Of a DNA stretch of 64,000 nt, positions 1-10,767 are shown piece after piece. Numbering within the stretch: position 1 is the stretch's first letter; the number at the start of each line of letters is the position of its first letter. The DNA comes from Larix kaempferi (taxonomy: Eukaryota; Streptophyta; Pinopsida; Pinales; Pinaceae): the NCBI GenBank assembly GCA_027924585.1, contig BSBM01000370.1:24299501-24363500 (forward strand). The letters run 5' to 3'. A program made the translations under genes and the position numbers. The notes under the pieces are model-generated. The model was not told where the DNA came from. It worked only from the letters and a program-made list of their open reading frames with translations, and did not search any database.

Positions 1-1498
1 GAAATTTGTTGTTGGTTTGGGCAGAGTTGTTTAACAAAGAGAAGGGATTTTAAATTTTACCTCTTCTCTCGTGCCACTATCTTTACTTCCTCTTGCACGA
101 TCTCCACAGTGTATTCACAGCTTCCTTCTCACTGATTGCCTTTCTTCCTGCGCGATTTCTTGAGCAACTCTTGTGTTCACACTTCCTGTAACCCACGGCC
201 CCTTCTCACTGTCAATTATATTCACAGAGCAATCGATTTTTGCAGAGACAATAACTGGACTTGGCCTCGAGGAGAATAAATGAGTCGTGTTTTCTGATTT
301 TTATAATACAGGAATCAAGTTTATTTGCGTGCTGTCGTGGGCATCATTCCACGTTTTCCCTCCATCATTACATAACATGCCACTTCAAAAACGATGAAAG
401 GTAAGGCTTTGGTTTATAACACTTTAATCCTTTTATGGCCCAATCGTTTAATACATAAACTGTAAAATATACTTTGGTTCCAATGTTTTATTAAACAGGT
501 TATTTCTTTTAAAATGAACCTTCTTTTCCAGAAAAGAAAATGTGCTGAAGATACATATGACCATTGTTTCCCTCCTTGGATTCTATGTATTACTTAAAGC
601 CTGATGCACTAAATACATATACGGAAGAAACTTTTGAAACTTCTTTATGTCAATATTTCACTTTTTGCTGAGAAGGAGACCCTGTTTGTCTTTAAACCAA
701 GAAGAAAACTCTGTCTGTAGAATGCAGCTTATATCCTGTAGAGTGCAGTATATGTCCTGTAGAATGCAGTGTTGAAAATTTCCCTTGGGTTTGATCCTGA
801 CAACCACTTTGACCCCTAGGGTGGAAAATGAAGTGTAGGCAAAGGCTAATGGAAGGTAAGTGAGGTACTGGCAGAGATTATCAGATGAATGAAAGAAATA
901 GGCAGTCAAGCTTTTCAATTATTGGTAATATGTCATTGCTTAAAAACAAAGAATTCTGGAACTTTTTAAAACATAAAAACTATAAATTCTTACAGACTTT
1001 GCTTGATGTCCCTGTATGATGAGCTTGCTGTCTAATGAAGTTGGTTTGTATCCTGATTTCTTCATGTCCTTCTGATGTCTTTTGTCTGCCATCTTCTGAT
1101 GTCTTCAGTTTCACTGGAAGTCAGGTCCCTCTGTAGATTTCTTCTGTCTTACTGGAATCAGGTCCCTTCTGCATTATGAAAAATCACAATCTTTTGCATA
1201 TGGAAAAGACTTGGAGGGTTCATGAAAATGCTTATCCCCCTCACAGGCCTAGCTTTTGACTTGTCCTCAAGTCAAACAAGATCGTCATTATTTTGAAAAC
1301 AAAACAAGAAATTAGAAAAAGATATTTTTGTGAATTTTCAATGGCCAGGAAAACCTGGTTTTCCAGAGAAAATTCAAGTTTATATTGTGCTAGTGAACTG
1401 GTTTTCACAACTAAACTTCCTTTTTTTGTTTTTATATAATTTTTTTTTTTTTTTTGATTTTTTTTTTTATGTTTTATTTGGTTGTTGTACCAGAGCAA
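1..1498. other. Unassigned stretch beside the gypsy element
   Basis: No gene is recognised here. The stretch lies downstream of the minus-strand gypsy pol stop, so it is probably the 3' untranslated or env-position part of that element, with the 3' LTR outside the window. A pyrimidine run at 1235..1243, which reads GAGGGGGAT on the minus strand, is a possible polypurine tract. It is not followed by a convincing LTR start. Long T-runs occur at 1440..1470. The 86-codon minus-strand frame at 658..918 looks random and includes a minisatellite. Confidence 0.4.
715..774. repeat. 21-bp minisatellite, about three units
   Basis: Three consecutive units starting CTGTAGA(A/G)TGCAG begin at 715, 736 and 757, giving a 21-bp period with one or two substitutions between units. 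No function is evident. Confidence 0.75.
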
Positions 1499-3677
1499 CT
1501 AAGGAGCAGGTGAAGGAGAAACACTGAGGTGTCTATCCAGCACTTGCAGTTCCTTTTGCTGTGAAATCTGTTGGACAAAATCTGCCATGTTGATAGGTTT
1601 GTTGTACAGCTTGAGCCGGTGGCCATTGATCACAAATTTATGTGCTTCATCATCTATGGTTTGAAGTTTTACTGAACCATTGTCATAGACATCGACAATC
1701 TCATATGGACCAAGCCAGTGAGTAGTAAATTTGGCTTTGAAGTCTTTAAACTTGGAGTCAAACAACAGTGCCCAGTCACCGATGTGAAATTGCTTCTTTT
1801 TGATAAATTTGTCATGCCATTGAGCTCTCTGCTGTTGTATCAGAATATTGTGTTCTATGGCAGCCTGTCTCATCTCATCCAGCTGATTCAACTGAAGTAT
1901 TCTTTCTTGCTGAGCTTCTGAAAGATCCATGCCCAAATCTGCTGCTAACTTGAAAGTATGAACTTGAAACTCAATGGGAAGGAGGACTTGCTTACCATAA
2001 ACCAGTTGATAAGGAGAAAACCCAGTACTGTTTTTCCAAGTGATCCGGTATGCCCATAAAGCTTCAGTCAGCTTAGCTGACCAATCTTTCCGATGCATCT
2101 GGACAGTTTTGGTAATGATACCTTCTAAAGTCTTGTTTGTAGATTCCACTTGGCCATTTGCTTGTGGATGGTAGGGGGTAGACTTTCGATGCTTAATCTT
2201 ATATTTTTCTGCTATCTCCTGCACTAATTTAGAGGTAAACTGGGCACCCTGATCAATTACAATCTCTCTAGGCACCCAAAATCGGACAAAGATCTCCTCA
2301 AACAGAAAGTTTACCACAGTCTGTTCGGTGGCTCTGGGCAATGGTTTGGCCTCTACCCACTTAGTAACATAGTCTGTGCAGACCAAAATGTACTTTTGTC
2401 CATGTGATGGTGGATGAATGGGACCAATGAAGTCAAGGGCCCACTTCTCAAATGGTTCAATGAGAATCTGTGGTTGGAGTAGCATTTCATCAGTCCGGAC
2501 GGGGCATCCCATACGTTGACAAGTGTCACAACTTCTAACATACCTTTTTGCATCTTTGAAAATGAAAGGCCAATAATACCCCAAATTGAGTATCTTGTAT
2601 GCTGTCCTTTTGTCTGCAAAATGGCCACCACACGATTCATCATGGCATGCCTTTAAAATATCCAAGATTTCATCCTGTCGGACACATCTTCTTATGATTA
2701 AATCATAGCCCGTGTAAAAGAGATCACCATTAACCCATATATGCCTAGCACTTTGTTTAATAATCTTTTTTTTTTCTTTAGATGTCATAGATGGTGGTAG
2801 TTGGCCTGATGATAAGTAATTGGCAATGTCAGCATACCAAGGAGTGATAACAGAAATTGCAAATAGATGCTCATCAAGAAAACTATCTAAAACCGGAACA
2901 ACCTCACCCGTATTGTGTATGCGAGACAGGAAATCCGCCACCTGATTTTCTCGTCCAGGCCTATCCAAAACAGTGATATTGAACTCCTGCATTAATAACA
3001 ACCATCTAGTAATCCGACCATTAGTGATAGATTTATTCATTAAATAGCGTAAGGCTGAATGATCTGTATGAACAAAAATTTCATAGCCAGTGATATAATG
3101 ACGGAATTTGTTTACAGCATGAACCACTGCTAACATCTCTTTTTCAGTGACTGTATAATTCAGCTCTGCAGGTGTCAGATTTTTACTAATGAAATAGATA
3201 GCATAAGTCAAAGTATGTTCTTTCTGGCCCAATGAGGCTCCTATTGCAGTAGCAGATGCATCAGTGGAAATATGGAAAGGCAATGTCCAATTTGGTCCCC
3301 TTAAAATGGGAGCAGTGGAGAGCTTTTCCTTAAGTGTCTGAAATGCAGATGTACAGTCAGTATCCCAAGTAAAACACACATCCTTTGAAAGCAATTTAAA
3401 CAATGGTAGGGCTATCTTACTAAAATTTGCAATGAATCTACGATAATAGCCGGCATACCCTAAAAAGCTTCTCACATCTGTTTGAGTTGTGGGTTCAGAC
3501 AGATTTTTAATGACTTGAATTTTAGCAGGATCTACTTTTATTCCAGACGAAGAAATGTGGTGTCCTAAAACTATCCCTTCAGTCATCATCATGAAACACT
3601 TGTCGTTACTCAGGGAAAGGTTTGATTCAACACACCTTTTCAGAATTTTCTCCAGGTTTGCTAAAGAATCTTCAAAG
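1499..3677 (-). pseudogene. pol: Gypsy pol, C-terminal part: end of RT, RNase H, integrase
   Basis: About 726 codons, open throughout, are left of the RT/RNase H/integrase end of an Athila-like polyprotein. The frame enters from the copy A insertion at 3682/3683 with the RT thumb/connection sequence ([16 protein letters not shown], then [10 protein letters not shown]). RNase H follows at about residues 135-260, with STDAS, TEKEM and [10 protein letters not shown] supplying the acidic residues. Integrase follows with an HHCC zinc-binding segment ([10 protein letters not shown] ... CDTCQ). Its DDE core is visible as [15 protein letters not shown] and [12 protein letters not shown], followed by a C-terminal region with [17 protein letters not shown]. 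Integrase would join cDNA to the genome. The fragment has no start codon of its own; the apparent ATG at 3691 lies in the inserted LTR. No internal stop is seen. Confidence 0.93.
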
Positions 3678-3682
3678 GTACG
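3678..3682. repeat. Target site duplication GTACG, left of copy A
   Basis: GTACG directly precedes the LTR start TGTTATC at 3683 and recurs at 22319..22323 after the LTR end GATAACA. This fixes the outer ends of copy A to the base. The host reading frame (YGRT then FEDSL) is restored when one copy is removed. Confidence 0.95.
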
Positions 3683-6176
3683 TGTTATCACACCATAGTA
3701 GCAGGGCTACTATTCTTGTACAGCAGATATCTGCACATTCCAGAGCTTCCTTTCTTCCAGAGCATGGCTATATATTTTGGATCACTCATGATCAGAGCAG
3801 TACATTATTCAGATTTTATGACCTTGTGTCAAGGCTGAGCCTTGAGAGTTCAGATTTGATGACTGATGTGACCACTTATCCCATTACAGTTTCAGTTCAG
3901 TGCCTAGAGATGTATTTCAGCAGTGTTTCAGATGTTGTATGATCTATGGATATGTTCTCACTGACTGTGGATTATTATCTTGTTGATTTAGTCATGATCA
4001 TGACATGTGCTTGGTATATTATTCCTGATGTGGCAAACTTTTAAAATGAACTATAAATCATTAAAATGGACAATTGCTTGCACTGTTAGGTCATTTAACA
4101 AAACTTACCGGTATTTCACCTTACATAGACATGGTCTTTCCCCGACACCAGTTGTCTGCTAGTGTAGGCTCCATCTTCACTTGTCTCCATCCATACATGA
4201 CCTTCCTGTTTGACTTTAAACCCTGACTTGTCTCATTTGACTTTCTGATACCGAGGACTTCCCCATTTTTCTACCTCTGTGTTTGGACCGCATCCCTGTT
4301 TATTCAGTGTCTCGGCTCTGAGTTGGTGACAGAACTTGCCTTTAGTGAGTTGGATTGTAGGCCTAAATCATTCTGGTCGGTTGTCCCGATGTTTGGCATT
4401 GGCTCGAACTCCCCCTAGTCACTTGAGATGTTGTTGGCTAAAACTGAAAGCTCATGTTCTACCTATGGAAACTAAAAAATTCGCCCATGGAAACAAAAAA
4501 AAAGGGCAAGAGCAATGAAAAGCTAAAAATACTCCTCGAAGAGTATAAGAAAGGTCCAAAAAGCAATGGTTCTTAAAAGTTATATCTAAACAATTGCTGA
4601 CCTTATAAATATGTGAAAAACATGCCCTGGATGCAAGCTGCAACTAGTTGTGCTTCTCAGCACATCTGAAATCCGAAGGGTTATGTAGGCCAAAAAGGCC
4701 ATGGAAATGAAATTGAATGATCCTAATGAACCTGGATCAACTTGATGTAGACATGATGCCTAAGTTGAATAAGCACTCTCTAAACAACTTATCCATTTGT
4801 GAGGCACAGCCATTCCCCGTGTTCTTTTGTCCAGCACAGAGTTTGTAGCTTTCCCCCTTCTCCCAGTCCAAAGTATTTTTGAGTTAAGTTAGACAAGTCA
4901 AACCCTTGGCCCAACCTTGCTCCTAGCCTTCATCCTTTACTAGCAGTTTGACCATGTCCAATGGGTGAGTTTGTCATTTGAACTATTGTGCAAGTAATTT
5001 TACATAATCACGGAATATGTTAACTTGATTAATGCCACTGAATGGAATTTATACTTTGAGCTTAGCTGTGGGAATGATTAGAGAAACATTGTCTTAGTCT
5101 ACTGATGTGATTCATCCTTGATTATATATTCTTGGGATCCATGATGATGTGGGCCATGTATGGATGATTATTGATGATGATTTATGGTCCCACATGTTTG
5201 ATGATGATATCATATGATGGACATATGATGCAGATGATGTTTGATCCAGTTCAGCAGGTTTATTATTATTTCAGATCAGCAGATTATACATTGTCCATAT
5301 ATGGTGGACCCTACAGCTGGCCCATTAGGGCAACCCATGATGTATGAGTACTCATTCCTAGTGGATTTGGGTCTTCTGGATCCATTGAGACACTTATCTT
5401 TCAGTTCCGGGCACTTCTGACAGTGATTGATGCAGTTTTACACTTGTTGACCAGATTTGGGGCTGATTTCCCAGCCTGAGCAGCAGGGGCCCCGAGAGGC
5501 CAGTTCACCTAGGGCGCTGATGATGGAGGGGGTGGTCCAGCCACTTGTTATTACCATTTATCCCCCCTTCCGGAGAGCCTGGTGGGCTCAGATTGACAGC
5601 GCTAGCACCCTAGGAGGCAGTTTTGGCACTTTCACAGTTCCCGAGGCAGTTAAAAAAATGGGAAAAGGTGGTCACTGAGGAAATCGATTTGGGCAATTGA
5701 GGCAAGGTTTTGGCATTTGGTTTTCACCGAGGTCTTCCAGGGCGGCATCACTACCTTCCAGTCAGTTTTCACCATGTGGGTATGCCCAGATTGATCACAG
5801 GAGGACATTTACTGCTTGACTGTCATGGATTCTGAGGACAGTTTTGATCATTTTTATTATATTGGACATATTTTATTATTTTTATTGTGCCTTGGGGATG
5901 AGCTAGTAAGGATTAAAACCTCCTAGCCCCACCATGAGCTTATATTGTTATGTCCTAGTCACCATGAGGTGGATTTTGATGCTTATAGTTTCTCTTGTGG
6001 ATGACGTCACCCCTCATTGTACCTTTTTAGTGGGGGCGCTATCATTATGTGGGTGATCCATGTGATATATGGTTATGATTTATTATTAGCCATTGATTAT
6101 GTTGTGAGATCTTTTAATCTCAACCACTCATTTCAAAAAGTGGTTTTGAGATCTAGGGTTTTGGTCTTTATTATCC

Positions 6177-6183
6177 TATATAA
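6177..6183 (+). promoter_or_regulatory. TATA box of family X LTR (copy A, LTR 1)
   Basis: TATATAA in the context CCTATATAAGGAGGAG, 58 bp before an AATAAA signal. Equivalent sites are at 13262..13268 and 20347..20353 in the other copy A LTRs. Copy B has TATTTAA at 43670..43676 and 50977..50983, and copy C has TATATAA at 62961..62967. The site marks the U3/R boundary; transcription would start about 25-30 bp downstream. Confidence 0.75.
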
Positions 6184-6240
6184 GGAGGAGACCCCCTCAT
6201 TGTAAAATTCATCTAGAGATTTTTGGCTCTTGGCTCTTGG

Positions 6241-6246
6241 AATAAA
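6241..6246 (+). promoter_or_regulatory. Polyadenylation signal AATAAA in LTR R region
   Basis: AATAAA lies 58 bp after the TATA box, following a GGCTCTTGGCTCTTGG repeat. The same arrangement recurs in all copy A and copy B LTRs. It would end 3'-LTR transcripts soon after their repeat region and so define a very short R. Confidence 0.65.
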
Positions 6247-8152
6247 ATTTCTATCTTTTGGAGTACATGCTTGGATTGGAGTGGATGTTGGTTGTTTCGA
6301 TTGTAAATGCTATTGTCCATTGCACTGGAGGATCTATTGTAGCTTTCTTGCGTATTTGCCATACTTTATTTGCAGGTTGAGAGGGCGACTTTGACAAGTG
6401 CGAATTGGTGGGGAGGCTTGCCCTTCAAGCTTGGAAGAAGTCGTTTTGGGTTTGACAGGGAGTGGTTTTGCCTTTGTGTCAACTATTCTATGTTTTTCTC
6501 TCTCTTGTTTGCATCTACCTTCAATTTGTTAAACTAATTGATGCTTTGCTCCTTGGCTTGACAGGTTAGAAGGAATCTCATGTGGCTTGGAAAAATCGAT
6601 TTGGCAAGAGGGCTTCAACAATTCTCCATTTGATCTTTGGCAAAGTAATCCTCGTCTCAACTAGCATTCATCTCTTCATCCAGGTATGTCCCAAGAGGTA
6701 TGATCTTCTCTTCCTTGAATCTTCCATAATTTCTAGATCACAAAAACCCTAATCAAATTAAAACCCTTGTTTTTGGTATTTCTTAGATCTACTTAGATCT
6801 AGCCCTCAATTTGAAAAGATATTGAAAACCCACCTCTATAGCATCCACCCCTAGTTGGATCTATAATTTGGTGGTGATTGGCAAAGAATTGACCCATCTT
6901 CTAAGAAAAAAAAGCTCTCCTTGACCTAAAGCGCACTTCCTTGAGAGAGGCTTGTTGGGCTAGATTTAGCACATGGGTATGTGAGATCCCGCTTGATTTG
7001 ACAACTAGACACTTGATAACACATACCCATATCCTTACTTTGGTGAAAACTACCTTGTGGACATCTCTCCATGTTTTGAGGGGTTGAAACCCCCTTTTGA
7101 CCTTCTTGGCACCTTAAAACCTAGATCTACCAAGATCTACCCATTGGATTCATTTGAAACTTTGAAGGAACATAGATCGGGGTACTAGCACCCCGGATCT
7201 ACACTTTGGTGGCCATTGGACTTGGCATGGTCCACCAAACCCACTTTTTGCCTCTCCTTGAGAAAGTCGCACCCCTTGGGAGTTTTGAGTTGGACCACTT
7301 CTAGGAAGTGGGTGTTGGAGATTTTCGTAGATTTGGAATGCCCATGCCTTGAAACCTAGGTCTAGACTATCCTTTTGCCCCGATCTACCTTGGGGATTGC
7401 ATTCCTTGTTTTAAGGAATTGTGGTCCACTTTTGGTCATCACTTAAAAACCTAGATCTAGTAAGACCTAACCATTGGATCACATCCATTTCACTTGACTT
7501 GGCTTCTAGGTGTCCCGATCTACACTTTGACATCTTTCTTGACTCCATTAGCCCACTAAACAAGGCACTAGTCCTTCTCCAAGCAAGGCGCACTTCTTGG
7601 GATTAGTGTCCAACCCTAGATCTAGCACATGGGTAATCCTAGAACCAACTCCAACTTATAAATTTATCCTAGATCTAACCTATAGTACCACCCTCACACC
7701 TAACTTCACCTTGTGGGTCCATCTAGAACCATTTCACACTTCCCAAGAAACTAGACCCATTTGTGCAAACACATTGGTACTATACCTAGTAATCATACCC
7801 CATCACGTGGCCTAAACCATTCATAGGTTGAAACACTTATTATCCATCACACCACCTTCAACCATACCTTAACCTTTAGGTCCACTTAGCCTTGCATTGG
7901 TTTCCGTAACTCATCATTTACCTACCCTTAGAAACCTTTGTTTAGGTCCAATCAACTGTGATTGGGGTATAGGGTCTCCCCCTTGGTCTAGTTATACCTT
8001 GACCTAAAGCGAAGAATGCCGCGGTTGACGTGACTCCCACATTGCATTGGGAACCGTGGCATCTCTTGGGTCACCTCTTTAGTTGCCTGTCTCCTCTACC
8101 GTCCCGGATGGGATACCTCTAGGGGCAACTACAAGTTGTGTGATAACATTTT

Positions 8153-8170
8153 TGGCGCCGTTGCCGGGGA
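8153..8170 (+). promoter_or_regulatory. Primer binding site for tRNA-Asp, copy A unit 1
   Basis: TGGCGCCGTTGCCGGGGA begins 5 bp after the LTR end. It is the exact complement of the 3' end of plant tRNA-Asp (…CCCCGGCAACGGCGCCA). It is followed at once by GGTAGAGGCCTACC, which can form a 5-bp hairpin around the palindrome AGGCCT. The second unit has the same site at 15238..15255. Confidence 0.92.
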
Positions 8171-8343
8171 GGTAGAGGCCTACCTTGGTTCAACACACCT
8201 TTGTGTCTCACTATCTCTTTGCACCTTAAACGACATACCTCTTGGTAGAAGAGTTTAAAAATCTACCTGGCGACTCCAATTCGTGACTCCGCTGAGGATC
8301 GGTCCCATTCCCATCTTTCAATTTTGTAATTTGTAAATCATAA

Positions 8344-10212
8344 ATGAATTCAGACATTTTCTTCCAAATGACAAGGTGTATGAATGAAATATATGAGAAT
8401 CTATCTCGCTATAGAGGGCAGTTGGAAGAAAGTAATGAAGGTCAGTCAACATATCAATATGGGAGTGATTATGTACATAATTCTTATGACTCTCATCATT
8501 CTTCAAGTAAAAATACTAATCCAATTAACTTAAACAAAAGTCAATTTCAACCAAGGCCTTGCAACCAAAGCATTCGGTCAAATGACTCTAGCATTCCAGT
8601 TAGACATCCAAAACTAATCCCTAGTAGAATGGCCAAAGTTATTAGAAATCCACCTAAGCCATCTCCTTTTGACTTTTCTGAAATTCATGGGGCACTTCAT
8701 CTTATGCCAAATAATTACTCTGAATGGTTGCCTCGTTTCTATGGAAATTATTTTGAGTCAATTGAAAATCATTTACAAAGATTTTGGGATTATATGGAAG
8801 TTAGGGGTGCTGATGATGAAGATGTTTATATGCGGGCCCTGGGTGAGACATTAGGTGGAAATGCCGGATTATGGTTTGATAATTTAGCCCCAGGATCCAT
8901 CACTGGATATGATATGTTTGTTGGGTTATTAAAGAATAAATGGGGTAGTAATATTGAAGAATCCTTAACAGAGACATCAAGCAATAACTGTGTTGTGGAG
9001 GATCAGTTTGACAAGGACCATGACAATAATAATGACACTTCAAATCGGTCCTTGAGTAGCCCCCCTTTTGACCTTGAAGAAATTTCTGATTCTGTGGATC
9101 CTTCAGAAAAAGAACTCCTTAATCATTCTATCATTAACAATCCTTTAATTTCTCATCACCTTTTTGAAGAAGAAGAAAGAGGGGACATTGACCAAGATCC
9201 ATTAGTGGTGGTTTCACATGATCATGGTGCAAATAATCAAGATGTTCTAAATAAATCTGTTAATTTTATCCCTGATCAATTTAATGACAATGATCAAGTA
9301 TCCTCTTGTGATTTTAATGATGAATCGATAAAAGGAGAGGATGAGCCAGTAGATCACACTAGATGCTCTAATCTTTGTTCCACTTCTTATAAGGAGTCTT
9401 TAAATTTTTGTTTTTCTGTCCTTAGTCGAGATAGCTTTTTCTTAGAGTTAGAATCTTGTCCTCAACTTAGATTAAATCAAAAGTTTGAAGTCATTCCTAG
9501 TGCTATTTTGAAAGGCCTTTCATTTTGTCAAATTTCAAGGCCAAATCTTTCTATCCATCTAGGAGACTGCTCATATTTGCATTCCACCCTCCCTTCCCAA
9601 CTCTTTCAATCATCTTTGGGTTGGTGGTCTAGTCAATCTTTTGCTTTTAAAATTTTCAATAAGAAGTATAAGCATGACTACATGTTTGGAGAAAAAGCAC
9701 TTCATTTCCCTTTTCAGTCACTTTGGAACCATAATGCTTGTTGTCAATTTATCAATCATTCTAGGTGGCTAGAAAAGGTGTTTAAAGATCAATTCCATCT
9801 TTTCTCCATTTTTGAGCATCAAGAGGGTCTGACTTTGATTTTTCGTCTTCTAAGCTTTGATTTGTCTCCACTTGGTTTCTATTTGATCATCAGTCCCAAG
9901 GAGAACCGTATTGAATATGCAAGTAAAGTGCCATATGTTTTCCCTCCATCAATTTTAAACAATCATTTACACAAATTTTATGATCCTATCAATTTTTTGA
10001 TGGAGGATGTCTGCTTCAGTCAAATTTCTCCTTGGCATGATTTCATTTTGCTCCATTCAAATCCTTCTTCAATTTCTGAACAAGTCAAGAAGATTGTGCT
10101 GTCAATTTCATTAAGCTTTAATCCAATCTTGACTTGTTTTATCAACAAAAATCAAAGAAGAATCATTAATTTATTTGATGAATGGTTGCACTGGATTTAT
10201 GATTTTACCTAA
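8344..10212 (+). CDS. Gag-like protein of family X, copy A unit 1 (622 aa)
   Basis: This is the only credible gene in the internal region, starting at the first ATG after the PBS leader. Residues 1-110 are polar and rich in Asn, Ser and His. Residues about 125-205 form a retrotransposon-Gag-like core: a helical segment with HLQRFWDYMEVRGADDEDV, then MRALGETLGGNAGLWFDNL and PGSITGYDMFVGLLKNKW, the usual order of the plant Gag capsid domain. Residues about 210-350 are acidic and Asn/Asp-rich. The last 270 residues are Phe/Ser/Leu-rich with many aromatics and resemble nothing I know. There is no CCHC knuckle, protease, RT or integrase motif. By family it should form particles that package the RNA; the role of the C-terminal part is unknown. 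Its counterpart in copy B differs only by substitutions and whole-codon indels. Confidence 0.85.
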   Translation: MNSDIFFQMTRCMNEIYENLSRYRGQLEESNEGQSTYQYGSDYVHNSYDSHHSSSKNTNPINLNKSQFQPRPCNQSIRSNDSSIPVRHPKLIPSRMAKVIRNPPKPSPFDFSEIHGALHLMPNNYSEWLPRFYGNYFESIENHLQRFWDYMEVRGADDEDVYMRALGETLGGNAGLWFDNLAPGSITGYDMFVGLLKNKWGSNIEESLTETSSNNCVVEDQFDKDHDNNNDTSNRSLSSPPFDLEEISDSVDPSEKELLNHSIINNPLISHHLFEEEERGDIDQDPLVVVSHDHGANNQDVLNKSVNFIPDQFNDNDQVSSCDFNDESIKGEDEPVDHTRCSNLCSTSYKESLNFCFSVLSRDSFFLELESCPQLRLNQKFEVIPSAILKGLSFCQISRPNLSIHLGDCSYLHSTLPSQLFQSSLGWWSSQSFAFKIFNKKYKHDYMFGEKALHFPFQSLWNHNACCQFINHSRWLEKVFKDQFHLFSIFEHQEGLTLIFRLLSFDLSPLGFYLIISPKENRIEYASKVPYVFPPSILNNHLHKFYDPINFLMEDVCFSQISPWHDFILLHSNPSSISEQVKKIVLSISLSFNPILTCFINKNQRRIINLFDEWLHWIYDFT

Positions 10213-10767
10213 CATTTGTGCTAACTGGTTAGAGTAGAGTAGGTAGTTTCTGAATAAGCTCACTTGAGCAATAGGATTTGTGTGATTTTTCTTTTTCTGT
10301 GTGTCGAGTATTGTCCCTTTTTCTTCTTCTGCCTAAGTTGAGTCTTGCTCCTTCCTAAGCTTTTCTCTTCTCCTGCATGCATTTAAGAATTTATAGTTAG
10401 CATTTCTATTGTTAGCTGCCTGTGCTGTTTGAGATTTTCCTGATTTAAGAATGTACTCTTTTCCTCCTGCACAGTAAATAAAAAAATGATAATGATATAT
10501 GCCATGTTAGTTTATATTTACATTTTGGCGCATTTCAGTTCATGCTTTAGATTAAATTTCAGTTCAGTTTTATTTTATTTTTATCCCATACATGCTCCAT
10601 GATGGTATTCTAGTTTTTGTGAGAGCAGGAACAGGTGCAAGATAAAAGCTGAAAGCAAGGATGGTGCAGTGCTGGATTGAAGATTGATGCAGAGCAGTTC
10701 GAGACCAGAGATTCTGAGGTTCTCAAGCGCTCTCTCCCTTAGAGCACTTGTCCCAGCTGGAGCCAGA
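10213..10767 (+). other. 3' untranslated leader to LTR, no clear polypurine tract
   Basis: About 555 bp between the ORF stop and the next LTR. The bases immediately before the LTR read GCTGGAGCCAGA, which is not the long A/G run that normally primes plus-strand synthesis. A purine-rich stretch (AAAGCTGAAAGCAAGGATGG) lies about 100 bp upstream. The same sequence precedes LTR 3 (17298..17852) and, nearly unchanged, the copy B 3' LTR. Confidence 0.7.

Larger units (their letters stand above)
3683..8148 (+). repeat. Copy A, LTR 1 (4466 bp)
   Basis: Begins TGTTATCACAC and ends GTGTGATAACA, an 11-bp perfect inverted repeat. U3 (about 3683..6205) holds a GATGAT-rich stretch near 5140..5240. The promoter TATATAA is at 6177..6183 and a polyadenylation signal AATAAA at 6241..6246, so R is only some tens of bases. 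U5 is about 1.9 kb, rich in AGATCTA-type motifs. Compared with LTR 2 it has three G-to-A changes that I spotted (4003, 4344, 5141); copies B and C carry G at these sites, so A is derived. Small open frames in it are not credible genes. Confidence 0.95.

Noticed and set aside
1-1240. 3' LTR of the gypsy element at the window start
   Set aside because: Only a short shared run (GTGAATATAATT near ATCGATT) links 180..320 to the LTR at 26.6-26.7 kb. LTRs of one element with a largely open pol should match far better.
4336-7815. Short frames repeated in every LTR (60-73 codons) as genes
   Set aside because: Several begin at non-ATG codons, overlap on both strands, and recur only because the LTR DNA is repeated.
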